DNA of 27,912 nucleotides, taken from a virus. Under the pieces are notes generated by a model. That model did no database searches. It saw only the letters and a list, made by a program, of their open reading frames with translations, and was not told where the DNA came from. Both the position numbers and the translations under genes were made by a program. The DNA lies in IMG/VR virus record IMGVR_UViG_3300048442_000453, positions 1 to 27,912 of that record; one strand, 5' to 3'. Shown piece by piece: positions 7,583 to 16,406 of the stretch (positions are counted from its first letter, which is position 1; each line of letters begins with the position of its first letter).

Positions 7583-10448
7583 CGTATCAAAAACAGTAGA
7601 AATTATTTTCAGCGGGATAAACCGCGCATCCGGTGCGCTAGGGGATATTGCTGACGATATTGATGCTGTTGGCAATAAAGCGTCCGGGGCGTTCGGGAGT
7701 ATTGCCCAAGGCGCTCAGTCGGTCGAGGCTATCGCCGATCCCATAGCGAATGCAGCCCAGTCACTTGTAAAATTAGAAGCCGCCGCGCTAGCAACTGGTG
7801 CCGCGTTTGTCACGTTTGCGACCGTCCAAGCTGGACAGTTCGCCACATCGTTTGCAGAGATTGCCACGCTAATCGGTGAAGACCCAGCGAATCTCGAGCA
7901 GTTCAAAGATGACATTGCCGCCTATGCTGCCACATCGACCCAATCCCTAGACACAATTACCGGCGCAGTTTACTCCGCTATATCTGCCGGTATTGATTAC
8001 GAGGACTCATTACAGGCGCTTAGTGTCGCCGAAAAGCTGTCGGTTGCTGGTAAGGCAGAGCTTCAGGGTACATTGGTCACGTTGGTATCGACGCTAAACG
8101 CTTATGGGTTAAGCACCGAAAATGCAGCCCTGTTTTCTGATCTGCTGTTTACGACTGTAAAAGAGGGACAGACAACACTCCCCGAGCTTCAGGCATCGCT
8201 GGCTAATGTAACCGCCATTGCTGCTACAGCTAATGTGCCGTTTGAAGAAATCACCGCTGCGATTGCTACGCTAACCGCCGGTGGTACACAAACATCAGCT
8301 GCTATTACTGGAATCACCGCAACGATTAGCTCACTGATTAAGCCGAGCAAAGAAGCGCAGGAAGAAGCCGAGAAGCTTGGTATTAACTTTACCGCAGCAG
8401 GTTTAAGTTCGCAGGGACTTGCAAGCATCCTGGGCGAAGTTGCCGCTAAGACCGGAGGCAGCACAGAGCAGATTGCAAAGCTGTTCGGAGGGGTCGAGGC
8501 GTTAAAGGCGGTCCTACCTTTGACCGGAAGCCTTGCGGATACATTTGCAGACAAGATTGATGCGATGGGCAACGCCGCAGGCTCTACCGAGCAAGCCTAT
8601 AACATCATGGCCGATAACCTAGACCTGCAGTTTCAAAAGCTCAGTAACAGCTTCCGATCAATATTGCTTGCTACGGGTGATCCGCTGATTGACGAGTTCG
8701 CCGGTATAGCAGATGCGATAAGCACAATATTTGTGTCGGTCGGTGAAAGCATAAGCGAGGGCGCACTCGAGTCGCTAGTTGCCTACACCGAAGCTAACCT
8801 ACAAGACCTAGAGGCAGTATTTAACGCCATTGCTGCAAACCTGCCCGAAGCGCTAGACAGTGCAGACCTGTCCGGGTTTACCGAGGGCATTGACGCGGTA
8901 AAGGATGCCATTGGCGATTTGTTTGAGGACGTTGACCTCACTACCCCGGAGGGATTGCGTAGCGTCATCGAAGGGCTTGGCACCGCGTTTCAAGCACTGG
9001 GAGAATTTACCGGCGGCTTTATTAGCAGCTTCGAAGCGCTGGTCGACTTTATCGTTGAAAACAAAGACACCATCGGGGGCGTTGGCGCAGACTTTGCAGA
9101 GAACGCTGGTGCGCTGGGCGGGTTCGCCACGCAAGCAAGCGCTGCTGCTGGTGCGCTAGGGGGCCTAGCCGGGTCGCTAGAGATACTTATTGACCTACTC
9201 ATTGTAAGGACTGGGGCTAACCTAGCTTTAGGCCTAGGAAGGTCTGCGGCGGCTTTAGGGGGTGCCTCTGGATTGGTTGCGCTGCTTGGCCCTGCGGGTT
9301 TAGTCGCCGCGGCGGGTGGAGCGGGTTACGCAATCGGGTCGCTGATTGAAGAAAACACCGGGCTGGGCAAGTCAATAGGCGGCTGGCTTTATGATGTTAT
9401 CAATGGGAAGAATGAGCTACAGGGCTTATCAAGCACAGCAATTCAGGCACAGGCCCCCATATCCGGGCTGAAAGGCTCTTTTAATGCAAGCGCCGATGGT
9501 GCTGGTGATCTAGCAGACCGCTTTTTAGAGCTTACCGGGGTCGCTGATTTGTTCCCGGATGCGGTGAACGATGGTAACCGAGCGCTTTACGGATTTCAGG
9601 AAGCCGCAGAAATTGCAGCGGATGAGGCAAAGTACCTCGAGCAAGTTGAACTCGCGATAATCGAAACAAAAGAAAAAGACAAAGCACTGCAAGAAAAGCG
9701 CAACGAAATCGCAAACGAGTTCAGCGGTACGCTCCGGGGTCTAGTCCCGATCTACGATGACCTCACCGGGCGCATTACAGGGTTCGATAAATCCCAAAGA
9801 CTTGCGAATGAGTCCGTAGCATCTGGCGCAGAGGCCATACTTGATGCCGAGGGCAACATAATTGGTTACACGGATGGTATACAGGGCATTGGCACCGCCT
9901 TTAAAGAAGTAGACCCCGCCCTTACCGATGCCGAGCGCAAGCTTCAGTTAAACGCTCAAACAGCGCAGGAAGCAGCGGAGCAGACCGAAGAACTCAAGCT
10001 GCAGCTGTTGCAATTAGCCAGTGACGAGCGCATTCGGCAGATCGAAGTTAATGCTGACATTAATGTGGCCGAGATTGAGGCGCAGGCACAGCGAGTCGAG
10101 GCGGCGTTTGGCTCAATCGCTGAAACCTTCAGCAGCACCGGGGATGCACTTAGCGGGTTATTCGCCGCCCTCGATGGGGCAACGGGTGGCTTGCGAATTG
10201 AAATTGAAGATCAAATACGCAGAGAAAATGACAGGCGCGATGAGGCCCTAGAGCTTCAGCGGGAATTGACCGAGGCAGAGATTGAGCTAATAAACGCGAA
10301 AGCCAATGCCTTGCAGGATGGTAACCCGGCTATTGAAATTGATGGCACAGGGCTATCGCCTCACCTCGAGGCATTTATGTTTGAAGTGCTGGAGGCTGTT
10401 CAGGTTAGAGTTAATGCGCAAGGTCGCGAGGTATTACTAGGACTATGA
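7575..10448 (+). CDS. Tail tape measure protein
   Basis: 957 residues. ATG at 7575 is chosen over an in-frame ATG at 7545 because AGGGG lies seven bases before it and because the frameshifted chaperone ends here. Residues about 60-350 match the minor-tail/tape measure family (PhageMin_Tail type): VAEKLSVAGKAELQG, LSTLNAYGLSTENA, TTVKEGQTTLPELQ, FGGVEALKAVLPLTG, then LDLQFQKLSNSFRSILLATGDPL. A glycine/alanine-rich hydrophobic block at about 525-600 and charged coiled coils at about 690-730 and 790-910 follow. It sets tail length and travels in the tail lumen; by the common rule of about 0.15 nm per residue the tail would be roughly 140 nm (inference). The next ATG overlaps its TGA. Confidence 0.92.
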   Translation: MANVSKTVEIIFSGINRASGALGDIADDIDAVGNKASGAFGSIAQGAQSVEAIADPIANAAQSLVKLEAAALATGAAFVTFATVQAGQFATSFAEIATLIGEDPANLEQFKDDIAAYAATSTQSLDTITGAVYSAISAGIDYEDSLQALSVAEKLSVAGKAELQGTLVTLVSTLNAYGLSTENAALFSDLLFTTVKEGQTTLPELQASLANVTAIAATANVPFEEITAAIATLTAGGTQTSAAITGITATISSLIKPSKEAQEEAEKLGINFTAAGLSSQGLASILGEVAAKTGGSTEQIAKLFGGVEALKAVLPLTGSLADTFADKIDAMGNAAGSTEQAYNIMADNLDLQFQKLSNSFRSILLATGDPLIDEFAGIADAISTIFVSVGESISEGALESLVAYTEANLQDLEAVFNAIAANLPEALDSADLSGFTEGIDAVKDAIGDLFEDVDLTTPEGLRSVIEGLGTAFQALGEFTGGFISSFEALVDFIVENKDTIGGVGADFAENAGALGGFATQASAAAGALGGLAGSLEILIDLLIVRTGANLALGLGRSAAALGGASGLVALLGPAGLVAAAGGAGYAIGSLIEENTGLGKSIGGWLYDVINGKNELQGLSSTAIQAQAPISGLKGSFNASADGAGDLADRFLELTGVADLFPDAVNDGNRALYGFQEAAEIAADEAKYLEQVELAIIETKEKDKALQEKRNEIANEFSGTLRGLVPIYDDLTGRITGFDKSQRLANESVASGAEAILDAEGNIIGYTDGIQGIGTAFKEVDPALTDAERKLQLNAQTAQEAAEQTEELKLQLLQLASDERIRQIEVNADINVAEIEAQAQRVEAAFGSIAETFSSTGDALSGLFAALDGATGGLRIEIEDQIRRENDRRDEALELQRELTEAEIELINAKANALQDGNPAIEIDGTGLSPHLEAFMFEVLEAVQVRVNAQGREVLLGL

Positions 10449-10798
10449 TTACATTATCAGCAAAAAACTTTGACCCCCTGGGCCATTTTGAAATTGAGCC
10501 GTTACTGCAAAATCGCGACCCTAAGCTGCTTCGCCGGGTATCGAGTTACAAGACGCTTGACGGTGGCACCGTTTTAGTTGACAGGGGGCATACCCCCGGC
10601 GATAGTGACCTCATCATTAAGTGGTTTACGCAGGGGCAGGAGTACGAAGAGCAAATACGCGACCTATTTGCGAGGCAGCAGCGTTGCGTAATTAGTATGC
10701 ACCCGCATGTCTACGAGGCAGCATTCCGGTCAATCCAAAACGATGGTAAAGAAACGCGACTCGAGTTAATCATAGCTAGCAGGTTAAACGATGCCTAA
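10445..10798 (+). CDS. Putative tail tip protein
   Basis: 117 residues, coupled to the tape measure gene (ATGA). It has a compact beta-rich pattern: SYKTLDGGTVLVDRGHTPGD, DLIIKWF, a helix EEQIRDLFARQQRCV and a final strand LELIIASRLND. Small proteins in this position usually belong to the tail tip (distal tail region) of long-tailed phages. I do not recognise a named family with certainty. It overlaps the next start by eight bases, consistent with coordinated synthesis. Confidence 0.55.
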   Translation: MITLSAKNFDPLGHFEIEPLLQNRDPKLLRRVSSYKTLDGGTVLVDRGHTPGDSDLIIKWFTQGQEYEEQIRDLFARQQRCVISMHPHVYEAAFRSIQNDGKETRLELIIASRLNDA

Positions 10799-11183
10799 CG
10801 TCACCAAACAAACCTTTGACCTGTCTGCGGATCAAGCTAAAAACGGCGCGCTTTTGCTAGACCTAACCACGCCCGGGAACGCTGGCTGCAAGCTGATGAT
10901 ATTTACAACGACTAACGCAATCGCTGCCGAGTTTGAGCTTGCAAGTGGCGCGGGGTCGGTCGACGTAAGCGGCAGGTTGATTTTAGACATCATTGAACCA
11001 GAAGCCACAATACAGATCGGCGGCATCGCGCAATATGCTGAGATACGCAGGGCAGACAACAGTATCTTTTGCAGCATCCCGATAACCAAAGCGTCCGTAC
11101 CTGTCGCCGGCTTCCTTACGCTGGTGTCGACCACGTTGATTACTGGCGCAAAAATAAACATCGCATCACTCGAGGCTAACTAA
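10791..11183 (+). CDS. Unknown tail protein
   Basis: 130 residues, predicted all beta, beginning MPNVTKQTFDLSADQAKNG with many Ala/Ile/Val strands and ending AKINIASLEAN. It overlaps the preceding gene by eight bases and its stop overlaps the next ATG (TAATG). No motif I can name. Position inside an unbroken tail operon between the putative tail tip protein and a beta-roll fibre makes a structural role likely. Confidence 0.55.
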   Translation: MPNVTKQTFDLSADQAKNGALLLDLTTPGNAGCKLMIFTTTNAIAAEFELASGAGSVDVSGRLILDIIEPEATIQIGGIAQYAEIRRADNSIFCSIPITKASVPVAGFLTLVSTTLITGAKINIASLEAN

Positions 11184-12712
11184 TGGCTTTACTATTCACA
11201 AATAACGCATCGACTACCCTTACCGGTGACTATCTAATCGGTGACACGACTGTCGTGGTTAATGACGGAAGTGCTTTTGCCATTCCTGCCAATGGTGATG
11301 TGCAAAAAATTACCTTTGAAAACCAAGCGACTGGCGAGTTTGAAATCTGCCATTTGACTAGCCGCGCTGTTGACACGCTGACAATACTCCGGGCGCAAGA
11401 GGGTACGCAGTCGATAGACTTGCCCAGTGCTGACATTATTGTTGAGGCTAGGCTTACCGCAGAGTGTATTGCCGGGCAGTTTGACCCCGACGGTGGCGAG
11501 ATTGCGCTTGGCACCAATTCAAATGCGGCAGGCACAAGCTCAATCGCTATCGGTGAGAATGCTGCGGCAATCGGAAACTTTGGCGTAACAAGTGGTTACT
11601 CGAGTCAAGCAAGCGGCCAGTACGGAGTTGCATCCGGGGGATTTGCGCGAGCATCAGCGTCATATGCTGTAGCGGTTGGATTTTCTAACCTAGTGAGCGG
11701 CGAGTCCGGTGTTGCTGTAGGCCATAGCAATACAAACCCCGGAGCTAGAATCAGCGTAATCGGTTCGAGCAATACCGTCACAGGTGGGCTAGACAGTGCC
11801 ATTGTCGGCACAGCTAACGCGGCAACAGACTGTGAGAACACTGGCGTTGTAGGCAATAGCAACACGGTCGAGGGTTCGAGAAACCTAGTGCTTGGTAATA
11901 ACAACACCGTCGACGGTAATAAAACAATTGTTGCGGGTCAGTACATCACAACCGATGCTCCCGAAACGACTTTAGTTATGGCTAAGGAAGTGCAGGAGCG
12001 CGACTTAGAAACATCGGTACAGGCATCTGTCGTGTTTGGCGACAGGTCAATTGCTCACCGCACCGGCAAGTCTAATTCACGCAATAATGGAACCTTGATA
12101 CCGCCTAGTGCAATCAGTATGGCGCAAACCGCATTCGGGAGCGCTATCGACCTTGGGGTGGTACGAACATTTACGTCCCTGGGCAGTTTGCCTGTCGGGG
12201 TCGTTAGCGGCACAATCTGGAGTGATAATGGCTCAGGGCAGTATGTAAGCATCGGCAACCCGATTTACGCTGACGGAACTGGGGAGGGGGTATTTTACGA
12301 TGCATTACCGTCACCGCTTCCGACTAACCTTGCCGGTACGAATGACAACAATGTAATCCAAGGCGGCGTGACCGTTCACATCGACCCTAGCAATTACTAT
12401 TTCAATTTTGCGCAAGACGAAACCACAACTGATTCGGTCAAGTTCTTGGTGCAGGAATTTGGCGTGTATGTTTACGATTGCCCTTCCCAGTCTGGAACCG
12501 TCCAGATCGACTTTACAGAGGTCGTAAGCGGCGATGCTATTGGTAGCGTCAGTTTTACTCTATCGTCGCAGGGTGGGCCATTCTGCGTCACTGAGAGGGT
12601 TGCTGGCCTAGTACCCGCTGGCACCAGATATAAAGCCGCGATAAACAGCACCACGCTGACCGATTACTGCTCTGCCCGGTTATTCATACGCGGCTGCATG
12701 GTCAACGCGTGA
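11183..12712 (+). CDS. Tail fibre with YadA-like beta-roll head
   Basis: 509 residues. Residues 1-75 (TTLTGDYLIGDTTVVVNDGS...FEICHLTSRAVDTLTILRAQEGT) form a short attachment domain common at phage fibre N-termini. Residues about 107-255 are a run of 14-16 residue repeats of the SIAIGENAAAIG, YAVAVGFSNLVSG, SGVAVGHSNT and LVLGNNNTVDG kind, as in trimeric autotransporter heads (YadA/Hia left-handed beta-roll). The last 200 residues form a separate beta domain containing several cysteines. It is probably trimeric and surface exposed, suggesting cell-surface contact. It sits in the tail tip cluster rather than the fibre array further right. Confidence 0.75.
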   Translation: MALLFTNNASTTLTGDYLIGDTTVVVNDGSAFAIPANGDVQKITFENQATGEFEICHLTSRAVDTLTILRAQEGTQSIDLPSADIIVEARLTAECIAGQFDPDGGEIALGTNSNAAGTSSIAIGENAAAIGNFGVTSGYSSQASGQYGVASGGFARASASYAVAVGFSNLVSGESGVAVGHSNTNPGARISVIGSSNTVTGGLDSAIVGTANAATDCENTGVVGNSNTVEGSRNLVLGNNNTVDGNKTIVAGQYITTDAPETTLVMAKEVQERDLETSVQASVVFGDRSIAHRTGKSNSRNNGTLIPPSAISMAQTAFGSAIDLGVVRTFTSLGSLPVGVVSGTIWSDNGSGQYVSIGNPIYADGTGEGVFYDALPSPLPTNLAGTNDNNVIQGGVTVHIDPSNYYFNFAQDETTTDSVKFLVQEFGVYVYDCPSQSGTVQIDFTEVVSGDAIGSVSFTLSSQGGPFCVTERVAGLVPAGTRYKAAINSTTLTDYCSARLFIRGCMVNA

Positions 12713-13368
12713 ACTTCAATGCCTTAAATGCTGTACCTGTAAACCGTGCTCGGACTGCCACGTTCGTAAACGAGGGCGCGTGTCTGCTCAAAAGCGTTTT
12801 GATTGAGTCGAATGCGTTTAGCGACTTCAGTGCATTGGTGAGCGACGAGTTTGATGGTTATGACGCACAGGTACTAACTGGCGCTGGCGAGAGTATCCGG
12901 GTGCCTATTGTTAATTGGCAGGGTACGCAAAACATTGGGGGGACACAGTATTTACAAGCGACATTCCGCGCAAAAGACGAAGCCGAGTTCGCTGCCTTAA
13001 AAAGCGCTACCCAGTTTGGGGTCTATAAGCTTGGCAAGGTCGCTGGTGACGAAGTGCGGGAGTTGATACTCGGCAAAGCAATTACCCAGACACAAACATT
13101 TAATTCACAGTCAGGGTATACGGTGCGCCTAATTGGGCAGACATTTGATGAAAGCCCATTAGCTGTGGATAACTCGCGCCCGTTGATTGAGTTGCAAAAT
13201 GTTCGCCGGGTCACCACCACAAACGACTCGCTAAGTATTCGGTGCGACATTGATTGGAACAGTGCGCCAAACCTAAGATACCGCGCTGACAGCACGACAT
13301 TTACTGCCACGTTTGTTAATTTCTTTGCGAACGAGCGTGATGCATATATGGACATAGGGCAAAGATGA
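12709..13368 (+). CDS. Unknown tail tip/baseplate protein
   Basis: 219 residues beginning at GTG 12709, which overlaps the previous TGA (GTGA). The product starts MNFNALNAVPVNRARTATFV and is mainly beta, with a YGxYKLGKVAGDEVRELI-like charged centre and an IRCDIDWNSAPNLRYRAD stretch near the end. The next gene's ATG overlaps its stop. No family recognised; the cluster position between a fibre and a large tail protein suggests a hub or adaptor that carries fibres. Confidence 0.55.
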   Translation: MNFNALNAVPVNRARTATFVNEGACLLKSVLIESNAFSDFSALVSDEFDGYDAQVLTGAGESIRVPIVNWQGTQNIGGTQYLQATFRAKDEAEFAALKSATQFGVYKLGKVAGDEVRELILGKAITQTQTFNSQSGYTVRLIGQTFDESPLAVDNSRPLIELQNVRRVTTTNDSLSIRCDIDWNSAPNLRYRADSTTFTATFVNFFANERDAYMDIGQR

Positions 13369-15122
13369 TTGTCGCAAAAGTTTTGGCAGATGTGGGGGAG
13401 TCGGACACCACGGCTAGAGTTGAGCTTGATTTCGGTGACAACTTTAAGCAAAGGCGTTTAACTGAAGTCAATAAAGCGTTTGACGATGCGCTTGAGCGGT
13501 TGGGTGAGCAGCAGGTTGTCCGAGATGAAATTGATGCCGAGCAAAGCGAAAAGTCAGTTAGCCTAGAAATACAGATTGCTATTTGGAACTCACTAGAACT
13601 AAACACAGATGCGTGGTACGAGCAGCGCCGGGTGGTTTTAGAGCTAATAAAAGAACTCCAGGTTCTAACCTCTGCCCTGCAAGCTGCGCAATTTGAAGTT
13701 GATACTACGTTTGCGCTTTATAACGCACTCGCCAACAAGCGCAGCGAAATAAGAAATTACCGCAGCACTCAAATATTTGTAGCCGAAAAGGTAGACGAAA
13801 AGGACACTTTTTATGCCGACGATACTGCTATCTGCTATTTTCAAAATGACACAACGGGCGGTCGACTTTTTATTAGCGATTATGTTCGGCGTCCTAGTGC
13901 TGATGTTAGTGAGTCTGGCCAGTTTGTTGACCCTTTTCTTTTCAGTCCGGAACTTAGCTACCACAGTCGAGCGCTGCAACCCTACGTCGAAAAATTCAAG
14001 CCGATTTGCCGAACCGGGGTAATCGTTGAAAAGTTTGGTGCTAGATTTCAAGAGCGGGAGTGCAGCGTAAGGCTTGACCCGGCTAACTGTAGCACCCGCC
14101 CAGACCTCAGCATTAACAAAGAGGGTCTAGTGCTGGCGCGGGGTCACCGCACTAGAGTTTTAAATGATTATGACAAAGGCGATCGGGTGGTGGTGGTTTT
14201 AGATAGTGACTACGACACCACTGGCAAAGGGGTGCTGATTAGCTTTGAGTTTAAACCTTTTAAATATGTAAGGTGCGGTGGCCCCACCGGAAATTATGCG
14301 TTTGGCCGAAGACGCCATAGTTCCTCAGATAACGCAACCGAAAAGAGGACTTACCCTTGCAGCCCTTTTATTAACCAAACCGGATGGGCATTTAATGCGC
14401 CGAGCGTTCCCAGCCAAGGGCGGCTGGGAATTGACCATATAGATGGATCAGTACGTACCCACCCTGCATTACCGAGGGGGCTATCCCTAGGCGATATAAC
14501 AGGGCAGGATTATTGTGCGACTGAATATCAAGTTATGTGGTCTAGCGCAGCAACTTGGCATAGCCGAATAACCTCAAGGTGGAGAAATGCGCACCCCGAC
14601 CCAAAAGTGCTGCCCTATGATTTAAAATACAATAACACCACTGATTTATATGGTGCGACAGTAAACGTATCGCTAGGGCCGGTGATTCTTAGCAATGTGG
14701 GTTACGGGCAAAATGTTTGGCCGCAAATGGCCATGATAAGAAATGTTTACCGCCACCGCTCCGGTTACCCATTACGAGAGGAATCTTGGCGCTACCCACT
14801 TTACGAAATATATTGGGTTGGTGCTAATGGCGGCTCTGCGCCGCTAGGGTTTTTCGGAAACGACCCGTCACTTTATTTTGTTGGCGTAGAAATCCGAATA
14901 CACGGGTATCAATCATATTGCCGAACAGCGCAGTTTTCTGAGGAGCCGCCACCGCTTGGCAGAGTTTTTACACACTGGGAGCCTGACGCCCGCATTTTTG
15001 CAGCATACCCAGAATGGGCGCTATACGGCGATGGTGGGCAGGCGCCTAGCCAGCCGTTTTGGACAATGCAGCAAGTAAGCCAACAAGTATCACTAACCCT
15101 TGCAAATGGTGACACCGTTTAG
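13365..15122 (+). CDS. Large unknown tail protein with N-terminal coiled coil
   Basis: 585 residues. After a short beta start, residues about 25-130 form a charged helical/coiled-coil region (ERLGEQQVVRDEIDAEQSEK; LELIKELQVLTSALQAAQFE). The rest is rich in aromatic residues, Arg and Cys (for example YVRCGGPTGNYAFGRRRHSS, SGYPLREESWRYPLYEIYWV), unlike the Ala/Thr-rich fibres around it. It ends SQQVSLTLANGDTV. It is the last gene of the tail tip cluster and the largest after the tape measure. It could be the central tail tip protein or receptor-binding protein, but I recognise no domain and claim no enzyme activity. Confidence 0.55.
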   Translation: MIVAKVLADVGESDTTARVELDFGDNFKQRRLTEVNKAFDDALERLGEQQVVRDEIDAEQSEKSVSLEIQIAIWNSLELNTDAWYEQRRVVLELIKELQVLTSALQAAQFEVDTTFALYNALANKRSEIRNYRSTQIFVAEKVDEKDTFYADDTAICYFQNDTTGGRLFISDYVRRPSADVSESGQFVDPFLFSPELSYHSRALQPYVEKFKPICRTGVIVEKFGARFQERECSVRLDPANCSTRPDLSINKEGLVLARGHRTRVLNDYDKGDRVVVVLDSDYDTTGKGVLISFEFKPFKYVRCGGPTGNYAFGRRRHSSSDNATEKRTYPCSPFINQTGWAFNAPSVPSQGRLGIDHIDGSVRTHPALPRGLSLGDITGQDYCATEYQVMWSSAATWHSRITSRWRNAHPDPKVLPYDLKYNNTTDLYGATVNVSLGPVILSNVGYGQNVWPQMAMIRNVYRHRSGYPLREESWRYPLYEIYWVGANGGSAPLGFFGNDPSLYFVGVEIRIHGYQSYCRTAQFSEEPPPLGRVFTHWEPDARIFAAYPEWALYGDGGQAPSQPFWTMQQVSQQVSLTLANGDTV

Positions 15123-15159
15123 TCCACAGCATGAAATAAAGACATGGAAGAATGCAAAA

Positions 15160-15432
15160 ATGACTGACCCGCAAATAATCAGTAGGCTTGACAACCTTCA
15201 AGATGACATAAAAGAGATTTCACAAGCACTCGTGACTCTTGCGCGCATTGAAGAAAGGCAGTCCAGCACAAACACTAGCATAAACCGGCTTTATGACCGG
15301 CTTGATGCAAGCGATAAGCGCATAAAATCTCTGGAAGACGCCAAGCCCAGCCAGCTAGGCGTAAATGCGATGTGGGTGGCAATGTGCGCGATGGGGGCTG
15401 TAATAGGCTACCTTTTCAAGCTGGCGGTATGA
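15160..15432 (+). CDS. Small coiled-coil membrane protein, holin-like (XhlA type)
   Basis: 90 residues. ATG at 15160 is preferred (GGAAG at 15146-15150) over an in-frame ATG at 15100 that would lie inside the previous gene. Residues 1-60 are a charged coiled coil (RLDNLQDDIKEISQAL, INRLYDRLDASDKRIKSLED) and residues about 68-87 form one transmembrane helix (VNAMWVAMCAMGAVIGYLF). This layout matches XhlA-like holin-associated proteins. It overlaps the next gene, a second membrane protein, as ATGATG/TGA, so the two are likely made together for lysis. Confidence 0.6.
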   Translation: MTDPQIISRLDNLQDDIKEISQALVTLARIEERQSSTNTSINRLYDRLDASDKRIKSLEDAKPSQLGVNAMWVAMCAMGAVIGYLFKLAV

Positions 15433-15824
15433 TGGGCGTTGTCGAGCTAATAGCTGGCATATTCAAACCTGCTGCGCAGCTGATTGACGAGTTGCATACC
15501 TCTGAAGATGAAAGGCTTGCGCACAAGGCAAGTTTGCTTGATGTTCAGGCTGCGGCAATGGAGGTCGCACTAAAGCATGAAACAGAGCGGCTAACCGCTC
15601 GGGCTGAAATTGTTAACAGTGAAGCGCAATCCGAGCATTGGCTAACCGCCACTTGGCGTCCGATTACCATGCTGACGTTTTTGGCTTTGGCTGTCGGTGA
15701 TTCGATGGGCTGGCTGCAAGCACCGCTCCGTGACGAAGCGTGGCTGTTGCTTGAAATTGGGCTAGGCGGGTATATCGTCGGGCGCTCCGGTGAGAAGCTT
15801 GCCAAAACCATAATGAAAAAGTGA
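15429..15824 (+). CDS. Holin of the 3TM / GTA type
   Basis: 131 residues with start ATG 15429 overlapping the previous TGA (a second ATG at 15432 could also be used). The pattern IAGIFKPAAQLIDELHTSEDE, an amphipathic helix with LKHETERLTARAEIVNSEA, then SEHWLTATWRPITMLTFLA, a second hydrophobic helix near residues 101-118 and ...GRSGEKL at the end is typical of the 3TM/GTA holin family (conserved W-R-P block). It would form the membrane lesions that release the endolysin. Confidence 0.8.
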   Translation: MMGVVELIAGIFKPAAQLIDELHTSEDERLAHKASLLDVQAAAMEVALKHETERLTARAEIVNSEAQSEHWLTATWRPITMLTFLALAVGDSMGWLQAPLRDEAWLLLEIGLGGYIVGRSGEKLAKTIMKK

Positions 15825-15833
15825 GCCTAGCGA

Positions 15834-16397
15834 ATGGCTGTCACAATTCAAGTACGCCGCGATGTTGCAGCTAACTGGGCAAGCAGAAACCCTGTTCTTG
15901 AGCCGGGCGAAATTGGGTTCGAGACAGACACGCAGCAGATTAAAGTCGGGAATGGCTACCACGCGTGGAACAGTCTGCCCTATAGTTTTGGCAACCCTTT
16001 TGATTACATCAGCGATGGGCCAGCTGATAACTTTCAGTACGCAAGACAAAACGGGGCATGGGTTAAGGTTCAGGCCGGTGCAGGAGCGCCGACACGGACA
16101 ACCGTCAACGCAGGCAGTACTGCCGTGTTAGACACCCTGGACGCAACCGTTTACCGGTCGGCAAAGTGGATGATTACTGTTGCTGATACTTTTAACAATA
16201 CGTTTAGAACCCAAGAAACAATGGCTCTGCATGATGGGTCGGGGGCGAGCCACGTAAACTATTCTTTTTTTGGAACCTCATTGGCTTACCTTATAGACGT
16301 ACAGCTACTCAATGGGGAAATTACTTTGCGCTGCTCCAATAATTCCGGGGTCGCGTTGCAGGTCGATGCTGTGCAGGTCGCTAATTTAACAGTTTAG
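15834..16397 (+). CDS. Fibre protein with Mtd_N domain
   Basis: 187 residues. Residues 1-52 (IQVRRDVAANWAS, EPGEIGFETDT, KVGNGYHAWNSLPY) match Mtd_N and resemble the N-terminus of the protein at 1154. A short linker with ARQNGAWVKV, a common fibre motif, follows. The last 100 residues (VLDTLDATVYRSAKWMITV ... ETMALHDGS ... QLLNGEITLR) form a beta domain that resembles the C-terminus of the next protein. Probably a fibre subunit or receptor-facing tip. It opens the seven-gene fibre array ten bases after the holin. Confidence 0.7.
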   Translation: MAVTIQVRRDVAANWASRNPVLEPGEIGFETDTQQIKVGNGYHAWNSLPYSFGNPFDYISDGPADNFQYARQNGAWVKVQAGAGAPTRTTVNAGSTAVLDTLDATVYRSAKWMITVADTFNNTFRTQETMALHDGSGASHVNYSFFGTSLAYLIDVQLLNGEITLRCSNNSGVALQVDAVQVANLTV

Positions 16398-16406
16398 GGG
16401 AATAAA

